DNA of 64,000 bases from Bacteroidota bacterium (GTDB lineage Bacteria; Bacteroidota; Bacteroidia; Bacteroidales; JAAUTT01). Below, in pieces: positions 36,920 through 45,847 of the stretch. The position numbers and the translations under genes were made by a program. Position 1 is the stretch's first letter; every line of letters begins with the position of its first letter. Under the pieces are notes generated by a model that saw nothing but the letters and a program-made list of their open reading frames with translations, did no database searches and was not told the DNA's origin. The stretch spans positions 19,879 through 83,878 of the forward strand of contig JAUZOO010000015.1 in the NCBI GenBank assembly GCA_030706405.1. The letters run 5' to 3'.

Positions 36920-37441
36920 TTATCTTATGTTGGAACTTAAACAATTTGTAATTTCTCCTATAAAGAAATGGTGAAAATCGTTTTGCGGATAAAATTCCTT
37001 GATAAGATTGGTGGCAAAAAAGTTTTCGGGTTTAAGTTCGTCAACATAAAGTTTTTTGCATTCGAGCACCAAACGGGCTTCCGAAAAATGGACTCCGCTA
37101 TTTTCTGAAAATACAGGAGTTATGCCGGTTTGAGCAATCTTGTCGACTTCGCGGCCCGAATGACTTCCGCAGAAATTAAGCACTTTGCGGTAATCGTGGC
37201 TGAAGAATGATAAGGTGAAATGCTCAGTTTGATTGGCAATGTCGAATGTATATCGTTGCGGCCTGATAAACCCGATAGCAATGGGCTTATTCCAAAGCAT
37301 ACCGAATGCTCCCCAGCTGGCGGTCATGGTATTGAACAACTCGCGGGTTCCTGCAGTAAGCAGCATCCAATCGTCTTTCAGAAGCGAAAAAACATTATCG
37401 TTGAGGTTTTTAATGTCGAGCGGTTTTAATTTTGATTCCAT
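36920..37441 (-). CDS. Flavin reductase family protein
   Basis: This 173-residue protein has the flavin-reductase split-barrel: DDWMLLTAGTRELFNTMTAS, IGFIRPQRYTFDIANQTEHF, FCGSHSGREVDK, and LECKKLY. Members bind FMN and reduce it with NAD(P)H or act as flavoredoxins. The physiological partner is not evident. Monocistronic and divergent from a transporter gene. Confidence 0.88.
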   Translation of the reverse strand: MESKLKPLDIKNLNDNVFSLLKDDWMLLTAGTRELFNTMTASWGAFGMLWNKPIAIGFIRPQRYTFDIANQTEHFTLSFFSHDYRKVLNFCGSHSGREVDKIAQTGITPVFSENSGVHFSEARLVLECKKLYVDELKPENFFATNLIKEFYPQNDFHHFFIGEITNCLSSNIR

Positions 37442-37561
37442 TTTTTGATAAATATGTTGGTTTTATTGGTGATGGTTACGTTTCTTTGTTCTCGAACTGA
37501 CAAATTTCGATAAAATTTGTTGCTTTGCATCATAAAAAATACCGGCTGAGCAATTTGTAGC

Positions 37562-38482
37562 ATGACAGAATCGTTGAATGTACTTGATAATATACGGCTT
37601 AACTTTAGTGAAGGCGGGCTGCATTTTTTAAATGTTACGCTCGCTTTGATTATGTTTGGAGTTGCCCTCGAAATCAAACTATCGAATTTTAAAAAGATTG
37701 TTCATAACCCCAAGCCTGTATTGGTTGGGCTATTGTCGCAATACATTGTGATGCCTGCTGTTTCGTTTTTGTGCGTATTGCTGCTGCACCCCTCACCATC
37801 GGTAGCTTTGGGCATGATTTTGGTAGCAGCCTGTCCCGGCGGAAATATCTCCAACTTTCTGTCGTTAATGGCAAAAGGAAATATTGAACTTTCAGTCTCA
37901 CTTACCGCCATCATTACCATTGCAGCAGTCTTTTTTACGCCTTTTAATTTTGCTTTTTACGGAAACCTGTATTCGGAAGCTGCGCATATTATGATGCCCA
38001 TTAGCATTGATCCCTGGGAGATGGTACGGGCTGTTGTGCTCCTGCTTGGCATTCCGCTTATCTTGGGAATGCTTTTTGCATGGCGTTTCCCCGACCTTAC
38101 AAAGCGGATATCCAAGCCCATGAAAATCTTTTCGCTGTTGGTTTTTGCCGGATTTATTGTTGTGGCATTGTATGCTAATATTCAATTTTTTTTAAAGTAT
38201 ATCCATTTAATAATTCTGATTGTTTTTGTTCAGAATTCAATGGCTTTTTTATCGGGATACTTTACAGCCCGTTCGTTTAAACTCGCCCGTAACGATGTGA
38301 AAACCATCTCTATCGAAAGCGGCATTCATAATACCGGGTTGGGTCTCGTTCTTATTTTTAATCCGCGGCTATTTAACGGATTGGGAGGCATGGCCTTTAT
38401 CGCTGCATGGTGGGGTATATGGCATATTGTGGCAGGCATGGGCGTTGCCTGGCTTTATTCACGAAAAAGTAACAGACATTAA
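37562..38482 (+). CDS. Bile acid:sodium symporter family transporter
   Basis: The 306-residue protein has about nine or ten membrane spans and BASS-family segments: MFGVALEIKLSNFKKI, LVAACPGGNISNFLSLMAKGN (sodium-site region) and ISIESGIHNTGLGLVLIF. Bacterial members carry organic anions with sodium; the substrate is unknown. It is 13 bases ahead of an acyltransferase gene and probably co-transcribed. Confidence 0.88.
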   Translation: MTESLNVLDNIRLNFSEGGLHFLNVTLALIMFGVALEIKLSNFKKIVHNPKPVLVGLLSQYIVMPAVSFLCVLLLHPSPSVALGMILVAACPGGNISNFLSLMAKGNIELSVSLTAIITIAAVFFTPFNFAFYGNLYSEAAHIMMPISIDPWEMVRAVVLLLGIPLILGMLFAWRFPDLTKRISKPMKIFSLLVFAGFIVVALYANIQFFLKYIHLIILIVFVQNSMAFLSGYFTARSFKLARNDVKTISIESGIHNTGLGLVLIFNPRLFNGLGGMAFIAAWWGIWHIVAGMGVAWLYSRKSNRH

Positions 38483-38495
38483 ACTTTATATAGAA

Positions 38496-39833
38496 ATGGA
38501 TCAGCAACATCTTTTTAGATACTCAAAATCCTACGCGTGGGTTAAAAAATATGTAAAATTTGCCCATTCGTTATTTTATAAAGAGGTATGTGTGGTGAAT
38601 GCCGAACGGGTTCCGGATAACGAACCGGTTATTTTTGTTCCTAACCATCAGAATGCTTTGATGGATGCCTTGGCTATTCTTCTTACGGTTGATAAACAGC
38701 CGGTTTTTATGGCTCGCGCTGATATCTTTAAAAAACCAACGGTAGCAAAAATCCTTCATTTTCTTAAGATTATTCCTGTTTACCGCATCCGCGACGGTGT
38801 TAACTCTCTTTCCAATAACGACCAAACCTTTGATATTGCATTTAAAGCTCTTGCCAGTGGCCAGTCGGTAGGCATTATGCCCGAAGGCAACCATGGCGAT
38901 CAGCATTTGTTGCGCCCTCTGAAAAAAGGGGTGATTCGTTTGGCTTTTAACGCCCAGGAGCAGTTGGGGTCTGACGTTCGGGTAAAAATTGTTCCCGTTG
39001 GACTCGAGTATAGCCATTACAGTAATTTTCGGAGCAGACTTTTGGTTAATTACGGAGTTCCTATTGAGGTTAATGAATTTCTTAACGATTACAAGACCGA
39101 CCCGCAGAAAACCATCAACGAATTCAGGGACAAGCTGGCCGGGGAAATGAAGAAATACATGCTTAATGTCGATAATCAGGAATATTATAACCTGATTCTG
39201 GATATTAAAAATGTGTATGCTCCCCGTTTGCAGAAACACCAAAAGCTGCGGGATAATTATTACGGTCGTTTTTGTGCCGAAAAGGAATTAACGGACAAAC
39301 TTGTGGCTATTGCAGAAAACAACCCAGCCATACTCGATAACCTGAAACCATTGGTACAGGAATATAATACCGGGTTGAAAAAGCTCAAACTACGTAACTG
39401 GCTGTTCAATATGCCTCAATCCGAAAAGAATTCCTTTACGTTCGACGTTATTAAAAGCATTGCCTTCTTTCCAATCTTTTTAATAGCCTTTGTATTCAAC
39501 GCATTGCCTTATTACCTTACACAATATTTTTCTGGTAAAACCGACGATACGCAATTTCGCAGTTCGTTTAAATTTGCGGTGGGACTCATACTGTTTACGC
39601 TGTATTACCTGTCTGTTCTTATATGGCCGTTGCCTTTAATATCGAGGTTTTTACTTATTATAACCATGCCGGTATTAGGGATATTGTCGTTCGTATTTGC
39701 AATCTCGATTAAAAAAATATTAGGCAAACGCCGATACTTTAAAATGATACAGCGAAACGACCCTGAATTGGCACAACTTTGGCATGTCCGCCAAAAGATT
39801 TTCAGTACCTTGGACGGCCTTTTTGTAGTGTAA
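38496..39833 (+). CDS. PlsC-family 1-acyl-glycerol-3-phosphate acyltransferase
   Basis: I place the start at the ATG at 38496 (445 residues); the frame extends upstream only into the transporter gene. The acyltransferase motif NHQNALMD (His51, Asp56) and the glycerophosphate-binding EGNHG (130-134) are present. After the catalytic domain come a helical region and three membrane spans (about residues 325-420), an extension seen in Bacteroidota PlsC relatives. It transfers acyl chains to lysophospholipid or a similar acceptor at the inner membrane; the exact acceptor is unknown. Confidence 0.87.
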   Translation: MDQQHLFRYSKSYAWVKKYVKFAHSLFYKEVCVVNAERVPDNEPVIFVPNHQNALMDALAILLTVDKQPVFMARADIFKKPTVAKILHFLKIIPVYRIRDGVNSLSNNDQTFDIAFKALASGQSVGIMPEGNHGDQHLLRPLKKGVIRLAFNAQEQLGSDVRVKIVPVGLEYSHYSNFRSRLLVNYGVPIEVNEFLNDYKTDPQKTINEFRDKLAGEMKKYMLNVDNQEYYNLILDIKNVYAPRLQKHQKLRDNYYGRFCAEKELTDKLVAIAENNPAILDNLKPLVQEYNTGLKKLKLRNWLFNMPQSEKNSFTFDVIKSIAFFPIFLIAFVFNALPYYLTQYFSGKTDDTQFRSSFKFAVGLILFTLYYLSVLIWPLPLISRFLLIITMPVLGILSFVFAISIKKILGKRRYFKMIQRNDPELAQLWHVRQKIFSTLDGLFVV

Positions 39834-39837
39834 TTTT

Positions 39838-40644
39838 ATGTGCATGAAAGTTTCGTATAAAGATAAAAATGTTTGGATAACAGGAGCTTCGTCGGGTATT
39901 GGCGAGGCGTTGGCGTATGCGTTTGCTCGTGAGGGGGCAAGGCTTATCCTTTCGTCGCGACGCACGGATGAGCTGGAACGGGTTGCTGCCCGTTGTCGCG
40001 AATTGGGAAGCGAAGCATCTATCGTGTTGCTCGACCTTGCTGTTTCATCGCAACTGGAAAAAGCCGCCGACGAAGTATTGGCAACATTTGGTCATGTTGA
40101 TGTATTGGTAAATAACGGAGGAATAAGCCAACGTTCCATTGTCGCCGAAACACCTATCGATGTGGACCGTCGCATTATGGAAGTCGATTATTTCAGCGGC
40201 GTTGTCCTTACCAAAAAAGTATTACCGGCCATGCTTCAACGTGGCAAAGGACACATAGTAGCAGTAAGCAGCATCACCGGAAAATTCGGATTTTCATACC
40301 GTTCGGCTTATGCGGCTGCCAAACACGCTATTCATGGGTTTTACGAATCGCTTTGGGCCGAAGAACATCGCAACGGCATTGATGTTACCATTATTTGTCC
40401 GGGTCGGGTGCATACCAATGTTAGTCTGAACGCTATCACTAAAACTGGCGAAGCTTATGGCATCATGGACCACGGGCAGGACGGGGGCATATCGTCCGAA
40501 CAATGTGCACGGGAAATAATTAAAGCCATGAACGCTAAAAAGGTGGAAGCCTATATTGGCGGAAGGGAAATACTAATGGTTTACTTTAAACGTTATATTC
40601 CGTGGTTGTTTTATAAACTGGTTACCAAAGTAAAGCCAACGTAA
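39838..40644 (+). CDS. Short-chain dehydrogenase/reductase
   Basis: The 268-residue SDR has the cofactor loop TGASSGIG (15-22), NNGG (92-95), Ser144/145 and the active-site Tyr158 and Lys162 in YAAAK. RR in SSRRTDEL after strand 2 favours NADP(H). The C-terminal hydrophobic stretch (YIPWLFYKLV) is like membrane-associated DHRS7-type members. It begins four bases after the acyltransferase stop, so a lipid-related substrate is plausible but inferred only from position. Confidence 0.9.
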   Translation: MCMKVSYKDKNVWITGASSGIGEALAYAFAREGARLILSSRRTDELERVAARCRELGSEASIVLLDLAVSSQLEKAADEVLATFGHVDVLVNNGGISQRSIVAETPIDVDRRIMEVDYFSGVVLTKKVLPAMLQRGKGHIVAVSSITGKFGFSYRSAYAAAKHAIHGFYESLWAEEHRNGIDVTIICPGRVHTNVSLNAITKTGEAYGIMDHGQDGGISSEQCAREIIKAMNAKKVEAYIGGREILMVYFKRYIPWLFYKLVTKVKPT

Positions 40645-40716
40645 CAAAAAATTTAGGTTTCTGGGAATTAAGAACCTAGACAAAGACAGTATATTTACAA
40701 AATATTATTTGAGATA

Positions 40717-41775
40717 ATGGATAACATCGTCATAAGCGGGATTCAACAAGTAGGAGTAGGGGTTGCCAACATGCCCGAAGCATGGAAATGGTACCGTCGT
40801 TATTTTGGAATGGACATCTGTATTTTCGAAGAAGAAGCCCAGGCCAAGCTCATGCTCCCTTATACGGGTGGTGAGCCCCGAAGCCGTCACGCCGCACTTG
40901 CACTGAACATGCAGGGTGGGGGAGGCTTCGAAATATGGCAGTACAAAGGCCGCACTCCCGAAGCTCCGGAACATCCTATAAAGTTGGGAGATTACGGAAT
41001 TTTTGCCGCCAAAATAAAGTGCCGCAATGTTAAGCAAATTTATGATTATTATATTTCCGAAGGCTTGAAGGTTACCACATTGACCAAAGACCCGCAGGGA
41101 ATGGATACCTTCTTTGTTATTGACCCGTACAATAATTATTTCCAGCTTGTATCTGCCAACGATTGGTTTAAAGATGAAAATAAACTCACCGGAGCAGCTT
41201 ACGGTGCATTGATTGGCGTTTCCAACATCGAAAAATCAAAAACCTTTTATAAAGAAATTTTAGGATACGATGAAGTGGTTTATGATACCACTGACGTATT
41301 TTCTGATTTGACCGATATCCCCGGAGGTAAACATTTGTTTCGCCGGATATTGTTAAAACACAGCAAACCGCGTATTGGCGCATTCAGTCCGATTTTGGGA
41401 AACAGCCAGGTCGAACTATTTGAAGTGGCCGATCGCGATGCAAACAGCGTTTTTGAAAACCGATTTTGGGGCGACTTAGGCTTTATTCATTTATGCTTTG
41501 ACATTAACGGCATGAGCGAACTTCGCGAGAAATGTAAAACCTTTGGTTGTCCGTTTACCGTTGATAGCAGCAATGTTTTTGATATGGGCGAAGCAGCAGG
41601 GCATTTTTCGTACATCGAAGATCCTGACGGGACACTCATCGAATTTGTGGAAACTCACAAGGTGCCAATCATGAAGAAATTTGGCTGGTATCTGAACCTT
41701 CAAAAGCGCGACCCCCGAAAAGCCCTTCCTCGTTGGATGTTGAAAGCATTAAGCTTTAACAGGGTGAAAGATTAA
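40717..41775 (+). CDS. Protein with two vicinal-oxygen-chelate (VOC) domains
   Basis: The 352-residue soluble protein consists of two glyoxalase/dioxygenase-fold halves. The first (about 6-155) starts GIQQVGVGVANMPEAWKWYR and ends FFVIDPYNNYFQLV. The second (about 165-315) runs from GVSNIEKSKTFYKEILGYDE to SYIEDPDGTLIEFVETHKVP. His and Glu residues at the usual metal positions are present in the second half (FIHLCF, LIEFVE). The layout recalls extradiol dioxygenases, but the substrate is unknown. A terminator follows. Confidence 0.8.
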   Translation: MDNIVISGIQQVGVGVANMPEAWKWYRRYFGMDICIFEEEAQAKLMLPYTGGEPRSRHAALALNMQGGGGFEIWQYKGRTPEAPEHPIKLGDYGIFAAKIKCRNVKQIYDYYISEGLKVTTLTKDPQGMDTFFVIDPYNNYFQLVSANDWFKDENKLTGAAYGALIGVSNIEKSKTFYKEILGYDEVVYDTTDVFSDLTDIPGGKHLFRRILLKHSKPRIGAFSPILGNSQVELFEVADRDANSVFENRFWGDLGFIHLCFDINGMSELREKCKTFGCPFTVDSSNVFDMGEAAGHFSYIEDPDGTLIEFVETHKVPIMKKFGWYLNLQKRDPRKALPRWMLKALSFNRVKD

Positions 41776-41787
41776 TGAATAACTCAA

Positions 41788-41818
41788 AGAGGCGTAGCAT
41801 TTGTTACGCCTCTTTTTT
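41788..41818 (+). terminator. Intrinsic terminator after the VOC gene
   Basis: AGAGGCGTA (41788-41796) pairs with TACGCCTCT (41805-41813), followed by a T run; it reaches the stop of the convergent SRPBCC gene. Confidence 0.85.
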
Positions 41819-42254
41819 ATGCCTTCTCGCCTTTTAAATAATTAAATAAGGCAATATTTACAATGTAAGTCCAGCCTTCTGCAAAATTTTCGCTTGCAAA
41901 ATCAGGGACGGAAGAGTCAAAGGTTTCGATTCCGGTGTGTGTTAGTTTCAGTTTTGTTTTTTCGCCCTCTTCAATGAGCTCAAAAGTTACCAATGAATTG
42001 CCGATATATCCGTCATACCTCCAGCTATAGGTTAGTTTTTTGCCTTTTATCACCTCAGTAACTTTACATACGTGTAAATACTGCTTGCCCTCCGGTTTAC
42101 CGCCATAAAACTGAAATTCAAATCCAGCTTCGGCTTTAAACTCCGCTAAATTAAAATACCATTGTTTCATTTGTGCATTCTCGGTAAGGGCATCCCATAC
42201 TTTCTGAACAGAAGCATCAAATATTTTTTCGATGATTATGGCTTGGTTGCTCAT
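41817..42254 (-). CDS. SRPBCC/AHSA1-type ligand-binding protein
   Basis: The 145-residue protein has the AHSA1-like start IIIEKIFDASVQKVWDALTE with QMKQWYF and the closing helix FAEGWTYIVNIALFNYLKGE. This START-like helix-grip fold binds hydrophobic ligands or helps chaperones; the ligand is unknown. Minus-strand, separated by about 150 bases from the DUF2007 gene. Confidence 0.85.
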   Translation of the reverse strand: MSNQAIIIEKIFDASVQKVWDALTENAQMKQWYFNLAEFKAEAGFEFQFYGGKPEGKQYLHVCKVTEVIKGKKLTYSWRYDGYIGNSLVTFELIEEGEKTKLKLTHTGIETFDSSVPDFASENFAEGWTYIVNIALFNYLKGEKA

Positions 42255-42401
42255 GGCACAATGATTTTGAATGATTTTACATTGATGTGTTAACCATTAA
42301 ACGCATTCCCGAGGTGGAATAACCTGCATTAAAACGCAGAACATTGTGGCAATGTTCAACGCGTGTTACCATAATCACAATAGCATTTGGTGCCAACAGC
42401 T

Positions 42402-42656
42402 TTAATTATCTTCTTTTGAGTTTTTCTCGTATTCTTCAACAATTAACCTTGCTTTATCATAATCCTGGTTTGAAACAAATACACTTACGGCACCGGCACC
42501 ACCGGGAGCAGTCCACCATGGATTTAATGTTCCCATGATTTCATCTTTCAAAAATGCTTCAATTTCGGCATCCTCCAATAAACTTTTAACCATTCCGGCT
42601 TGCCATGTTGTTCCCGAAAAGACTTCAACCGGTTCAATTTCTTCGTTAGTTTTCAT
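42402..42656 (-). CDS. DUF2007-type putative signal-transducing protein
   Basis: The 84-residue protein reads EVFSGTTWQAGMVKSLLEDA, EIEAFLKDE, and VFVSNQDYDKARLIVEEYE, the typical DUF2007 fold of about 70 residues. The function is unknown. It lies 39 bases downstream of the SIMPL gene and is probably co-transcribed with it. Confidence 0.82.
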   Translation of the reverse strand: MKTNEEIEPVEVFSGTTWQAGMVKSLLEDAEIEAFLKDEIMGTLNPWWTAPGGAGAVSVFVSNQDYDKARLIVEEYEKNSKEDN

Positions 42657-42695
42657 GAGTTATTATTGTTAAGCATGGTTGTTAAATGAGGTTAA

Positions 42696-43454
42696 TTATT
42701 TTACCGCGTAATTGATACGAATGGTGATGGTTGCTTTTTTGGTTTTTGAAGAAGTGTTGAACGTACCTCCAAAACTGAAGCTCTCGTTACTATTGGGTGC
42801 CGTAATTTGAAAAACACCCATATCGGCTTTGAGTATTTTGCCTAATGAACTGCCGGAGTTTTCGGCAATGGTTTCCGCTCTCTTTTTGGCATCGGCACTC
42901 GCTTTTGCTAATAAATCAATTTTAAGTTCCGACAGTTTTGTGTAAAAATAAGACGGTTCCAACGAACTGATTTCTATACCGCTTTCGATAAGCTTAGTAA
43001 CTTCGCGTGAAACAAGTTCAACCTTGTCAATATTCTTAGATTCAACGGTGACATGCTGCGACAACTTGAAACCTGTGAATACCGAACTGACGGTATGCCC
43101 GTTCTCATCTCTTTTTTGGGTGTATTCCTTTTGAATAGTGATTGATGAAAATACAATTTCGTTGTCGTTTATTTTATTTGATTTTAGGTATTGCCTTACT
43201 GTAGCTTCATCATTTTTGATTAAACGGTACGCATCCTTTAGTTCGAGCGATTTACGTTGATATTCGCCACTCCATGTAATTAAATCGCTAACAAATTCTT
43301 TCTCGGCAAGTCCGGTTACAGTAATGGTTTCCGTTGTTTTGAACTTGTACTTGTAAGCGCCAGCAAAAATTGAGGCTGTAATGATAATGGCTATTGCAAT
43401 AATAACCGAAGGAATAAAATTTTTGGAGAGCAAGGATTGATTTGTGGATTTCAT
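42696..43454 (-). CDS. SIMPL (DUF541) domain membrane-anchored protein
   Basis: An N-terminal membrane anchor (about residues 13-35) is followed by a SIMPL domain: ETITVTGLAEKEFVSDLITW, KSNKINDNEIVFSSI, SADAKKRAETIAENSGSSLG and KATITIRINYAVK. The family forms periplasmic oligomers of unknown role, linked to stress and outer-membrane integrity. 252 residues, normal length. Confidence 0.9.
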   Translation of the reverse strand: MKSTNQSLLSKNFIPSVIIAIAIIITASIFAGAYKYKFKTTETITVTGLAEKEFVSDLITWSGEYQRKSLELKDAYRLIKNDEATVRQYLKSNKINDNEIVFSSITIQKEYTQKRDENGHTVSSVFTGFKLSQHVTVESKNIDKVELVSREVTKLIESGIEISSLEPSYFYTKLSELKIDLLAKASADAKKRAETIAENSGSSLGKILKADMGVFQITAPNSNESFSFGGTFNTSSKTKKATITIRINYAVK

Positions 43455-43590
43455 AATTAAACAGGGATTAAAGGTTGATTTTGTTTATTTAATTGATGAC
43501 TAAAGTTAAAAAATATTTTATAATTAGCATAACTTCCTGCTTCGTTAAGAATTAGAATTCAATGGATTTTTTGCCGACCGAACCCATTCC

Positions 43591-44511
43591 TCAGCATTTC
43601 AGCATGGTCATTTTATCATTATTCCTAATTTTAAAGATTGCATGCCGTAATTTATTATTAGCCCCTCCATTATTATATTCGAGTATGTAGCCCAATTCAA
43701 AATATTTTAAGAATACGCCGGATACTACGAAACAATATTTTTTAAGTGAGTTGTCGACAATTAAACCAGTTAATAATTTATCATTAAAAGATAAAGAGCC
43801 TTTTAATCGTAATTCTGTTTTATGAGAATCATTAAAAATGATTATTTCAGGCAAAATCTTCGTTTTTTTGGATAGTTTATAACAGGCAAAATAGTTAACC
43901 AGTAATGTCTTTTTAGTAATATCATAAGTTGTAAAGCCCTCTTTCGTGGAACTGTTTATCATTTCAAGATAAGATATTCCAATGTTCTGATTTGATCTGC
44001 GATAGACCAATCCTATATCCAGATTAGGATAATAAGACCATTTAACATTGGATGATGTAAGGCCTGAAAAACTATTATAATATGGATCAAATTTGAATCT
44101 TGAAAACCCTAAATTCATCCCCGCTTTTAAATCTGATATTGGATTAATAATTAGGCGATAACTATAATTAAGACGTAGTTTTTGATTTTTAAAAATGCCG
44201 GAATTGATATAACCAAAGTCTAATCCAATAGCGCTTTTTGAGTTTGGTAATTTACCTGCTATTGAAAATAAATTTCTTGGAGATTCACTTCCTGCAACAG
44301 CGGATGTATGGACCCTGCTAACTTTAAATTTAATTGTATCATTCGAAAGTGCAGGATTTATTGCCTGCCTGTTAAATAAGATATGTTCATTATTGACAGC
44401 ATCAAGGGGCATGCTTTTTTGAATAGTTGGAAGTTGTTGCGAAAAAATATTCAATGTTAACGAGCCTGAAAACAATAAAGTTCCTAATCGTTTATTCATA
44501 AATTTATTCAT
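43591..44511 (-). CDS. PorP/SprF family type IX secretion membrane protein
   Basis: The 306-residue protein has a signal peptide (ending NIFSQ, about residue 25; an alternative start at 44499 would fit better). The family opening FNRQAINPALS follows, then barrel strands (AIGLDFGYINSGI, LRLNYSYRLIINPISDLKAGMNLGF, NIGISYLEMI, LRHAIFKI). PorP/SprF proteins form barrels that pair with T9SS cargo. No PorK/L/M/N genes are nearby, so this is a stand-alone paralogue. Moderately diverged. Confidence 0.75.
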   Translation of the reverse strand: MNKFMNKRLGTLLFSGSLTLNIFSQQLPTIQKSMPLDAVNNEHILFNRQAINPALSNDTIKFKVSRVHTSAVAGSESPRNLFSIAGKLPNSKSAIGLDFGYINSGIFKNQKLRLNYSYRLIINPISDLKAGMNLGFSRFKFDPYYNSFSGLTSSNVKWSYYPNLDIGLVYRRSNQNIGISYLEMINSSTKEGFTTYDITKKTLLVNYFACYKLSKKTKILPEIIIFNDSHKTELRLKGSLSFNDKLLTGLIVDNSLKKYCFVVSGVFLKYFELGYILEYNNGGANNKLRHAIFKIRNNDKMTMLKC

Positions 44512-44836
44512 GTTATTCTTTTTCTATTTTCAACTAACCAATATGTACTGTAGTTGCTGACATTCTATTATAAAACTATTCGATATTTGAGCTTGCGTCT
44601 ATGTTTTACATAATACCTTATTACGTCATACTAAATTATATCAGATGTTCTAACTGACATTTATCCCTTATTTTTTTACGATATTTTGCATTTGGCAGTC
44701 CAAATGTGACCGTGTTTGCATCTAAATTTTAACAAAAATGCAAAATAAATCCTCATTTCACAGTTTATCTGCTCAAAAGTTTATAAAAATCCTTAATTTT
44801 TATAATTTACCCTAATATTAATCCATTTTTGACAAA
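44512..44836. other. AT-rich spacer upstream of the PorP/SprF gene
   Basis: This 325-base spacer is strongly AT-rich. One degenerate unit like those of the next array (about 44816-44836) closes it. I see no convincing promoter, ORF or RNA fold. Confidence 0.4.
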
Positions 44837-45046
44837 ACCAATATCAATTATGCCAAAATGAACTTCATAATGGCATATTAAACGTTGGTTTTGGCATTAT
44901 GAACATTGAAAATGCCGAAATGAATCTTCATTATGCCAAAATGAATGTTCATAAAGGCAAAATGAATATTGAAACTGGCATTCTCAACGTTGATTTTGGT
45001 ATATCCAACATTCATTGTGCCGATATTGATTTTTATAATGCTATTA
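44837..45046. repeat. 21-bp tandem array of near-palindromic units, 10 copies
   Basis: Ten 21-bp units run without gaps from 44837. They vary around TGAACATTCATTATGCCAAA plus one A. The 19-bp core TTCATTATGCCAAAATGAA is nearly palindromic: 9-base arms with one mispair about a central C, so both strands look alike. From 44899 a plus-strand frame of 60 codons is open. In it the array reads as seven-residue repeats of the type M-N-I/V/L-x-x-A/G-x. The same frame is stopped in the second and third units and there is no ribosome-binding site, so I treat the sequence as DNA or RNA structure first. It lies 166 bases upstream of the gene at 45213. Confidence 0.88.
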
Positions 45047-45212
45047 TGAAATTTAGTTTATCCTTCCGGAAGTTTGTTTGATGAAAGTATATATCAGACA
45101 ATAATATTATTGGTAGTTGATTTATTGATAGTGTATTGGAATTGTCAAAAAATACATTTACTTTTAGTTAAACATTATTAAATAGTTATTAATCATTTTT
45201 AAAATTTACAAC

Positions 45213-45593
45213 ATGGCAAACACTAAAATGAGGGTTGAAATACCCCAAAATTCGGAAGATTTACTCTCCCTGGCTACTTCCATTTACAACAAACATGCAA
45301 ATGATCCGGGATCATCTCCCCTTAATTTGATTGCAGATTATAAATGGGAGGAAGAAGGCCCCAAGCTTGCTTTGGCCAAGGCTAAACATGAAGAAGCTAT
45401 AATGCATAAAAAGAAAATGGAAGAGGCTTACCGCGAACGCGACCTCATTATGGCCAATACCCCAAACATTGTGCGTGCCACACGCGACCTGTTGGCTGGT
45501 ATTAATCGCGAAAATATGAAACGTTTGGGCGATTGGGGTTTTAGCGTTCAGGCATCGGCAGCTGCCAAAGTTAAACCTACCGACGAAAAATAG
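45213..45593 (+). CDS. Small helical cytosolic protein of a Bacteroidota family
   Basis: The 126-residue protein has no signal or membrane segment. It has a short N-terminal part (IPQNSEDLLSLATSIYNKHA), a long charged helix with coiled-coil character (about residues 52-85, KLALAKAKHEEAIMHKKKM, then EEAYRERDLI), and the C-terminal block ATRDLLAGIN with LGDWGFSV. I have seen close relatives across Bacteroidota, annotated only as hypothetical. It stands alone downstream of the 21-bp array and is followed by a terminator. Its all-helical build resembles DUF6261, which also sits beside an array; a family link is not shown. Confidence 0.75.
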   Translation: MANTKMRVEIPQNSEDLLSLATSIYNKHANDPGSSPLNLIADYKWEEEGPKLALAKAKHEEAIMHKKKMEEAYRERDLIMANTPNIVRATRDLLAGINRENMKRLGDWGFSVQASAAAKVKPTDEK

Positions 45594-45644
45594 ACTTGTG
45601 ATAAAGAAATAAGCCCTACTAATTAAGGCTTTCTCAAATGCAAT

Positions 45645-45687
45645 AATGCCGTTTCTCAATTTCGATTGTGAAACGGCATTTCATTTT
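45645..45687 (+). terminator. Intrinsic terminator after the helical protein gene
   Basis: AATGCCGTTTCTCAA (45645-45659) and TTGTGAAACGGCATT (45666-45680) form a 15-bp stem with one mismatch, followed by a T-rich tract. Confidence 0.8.
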
Positions 45688-45847
45688 ATAGTATCAAATA
45701 AGCTTAATTTATATACGATGATTAAGAACCTTATATCAATAATCTAATGGTTATCTGCTTGAAAAGTAAAAAAATAGTACTCGAATACAAACCCGATGTT
45801 TATTGAATTAAAAAAAACCTTTAAGTTTTCGTTTTGAATAAAAATAG

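Noticed and set aside
38427..38495. Upstream extension of the PlsC-family gene
   Set aside because: This part overlaps the transporter gene in another frame; the ATG at 38496 follows directly and starts the conserved protein.
44899..45081. 60-codon heptad frame as a certain gene
   Set aside because: Open only over part of the array, stopped in the second and third units, no ribosome-binding site; kept as a property of the repeat.
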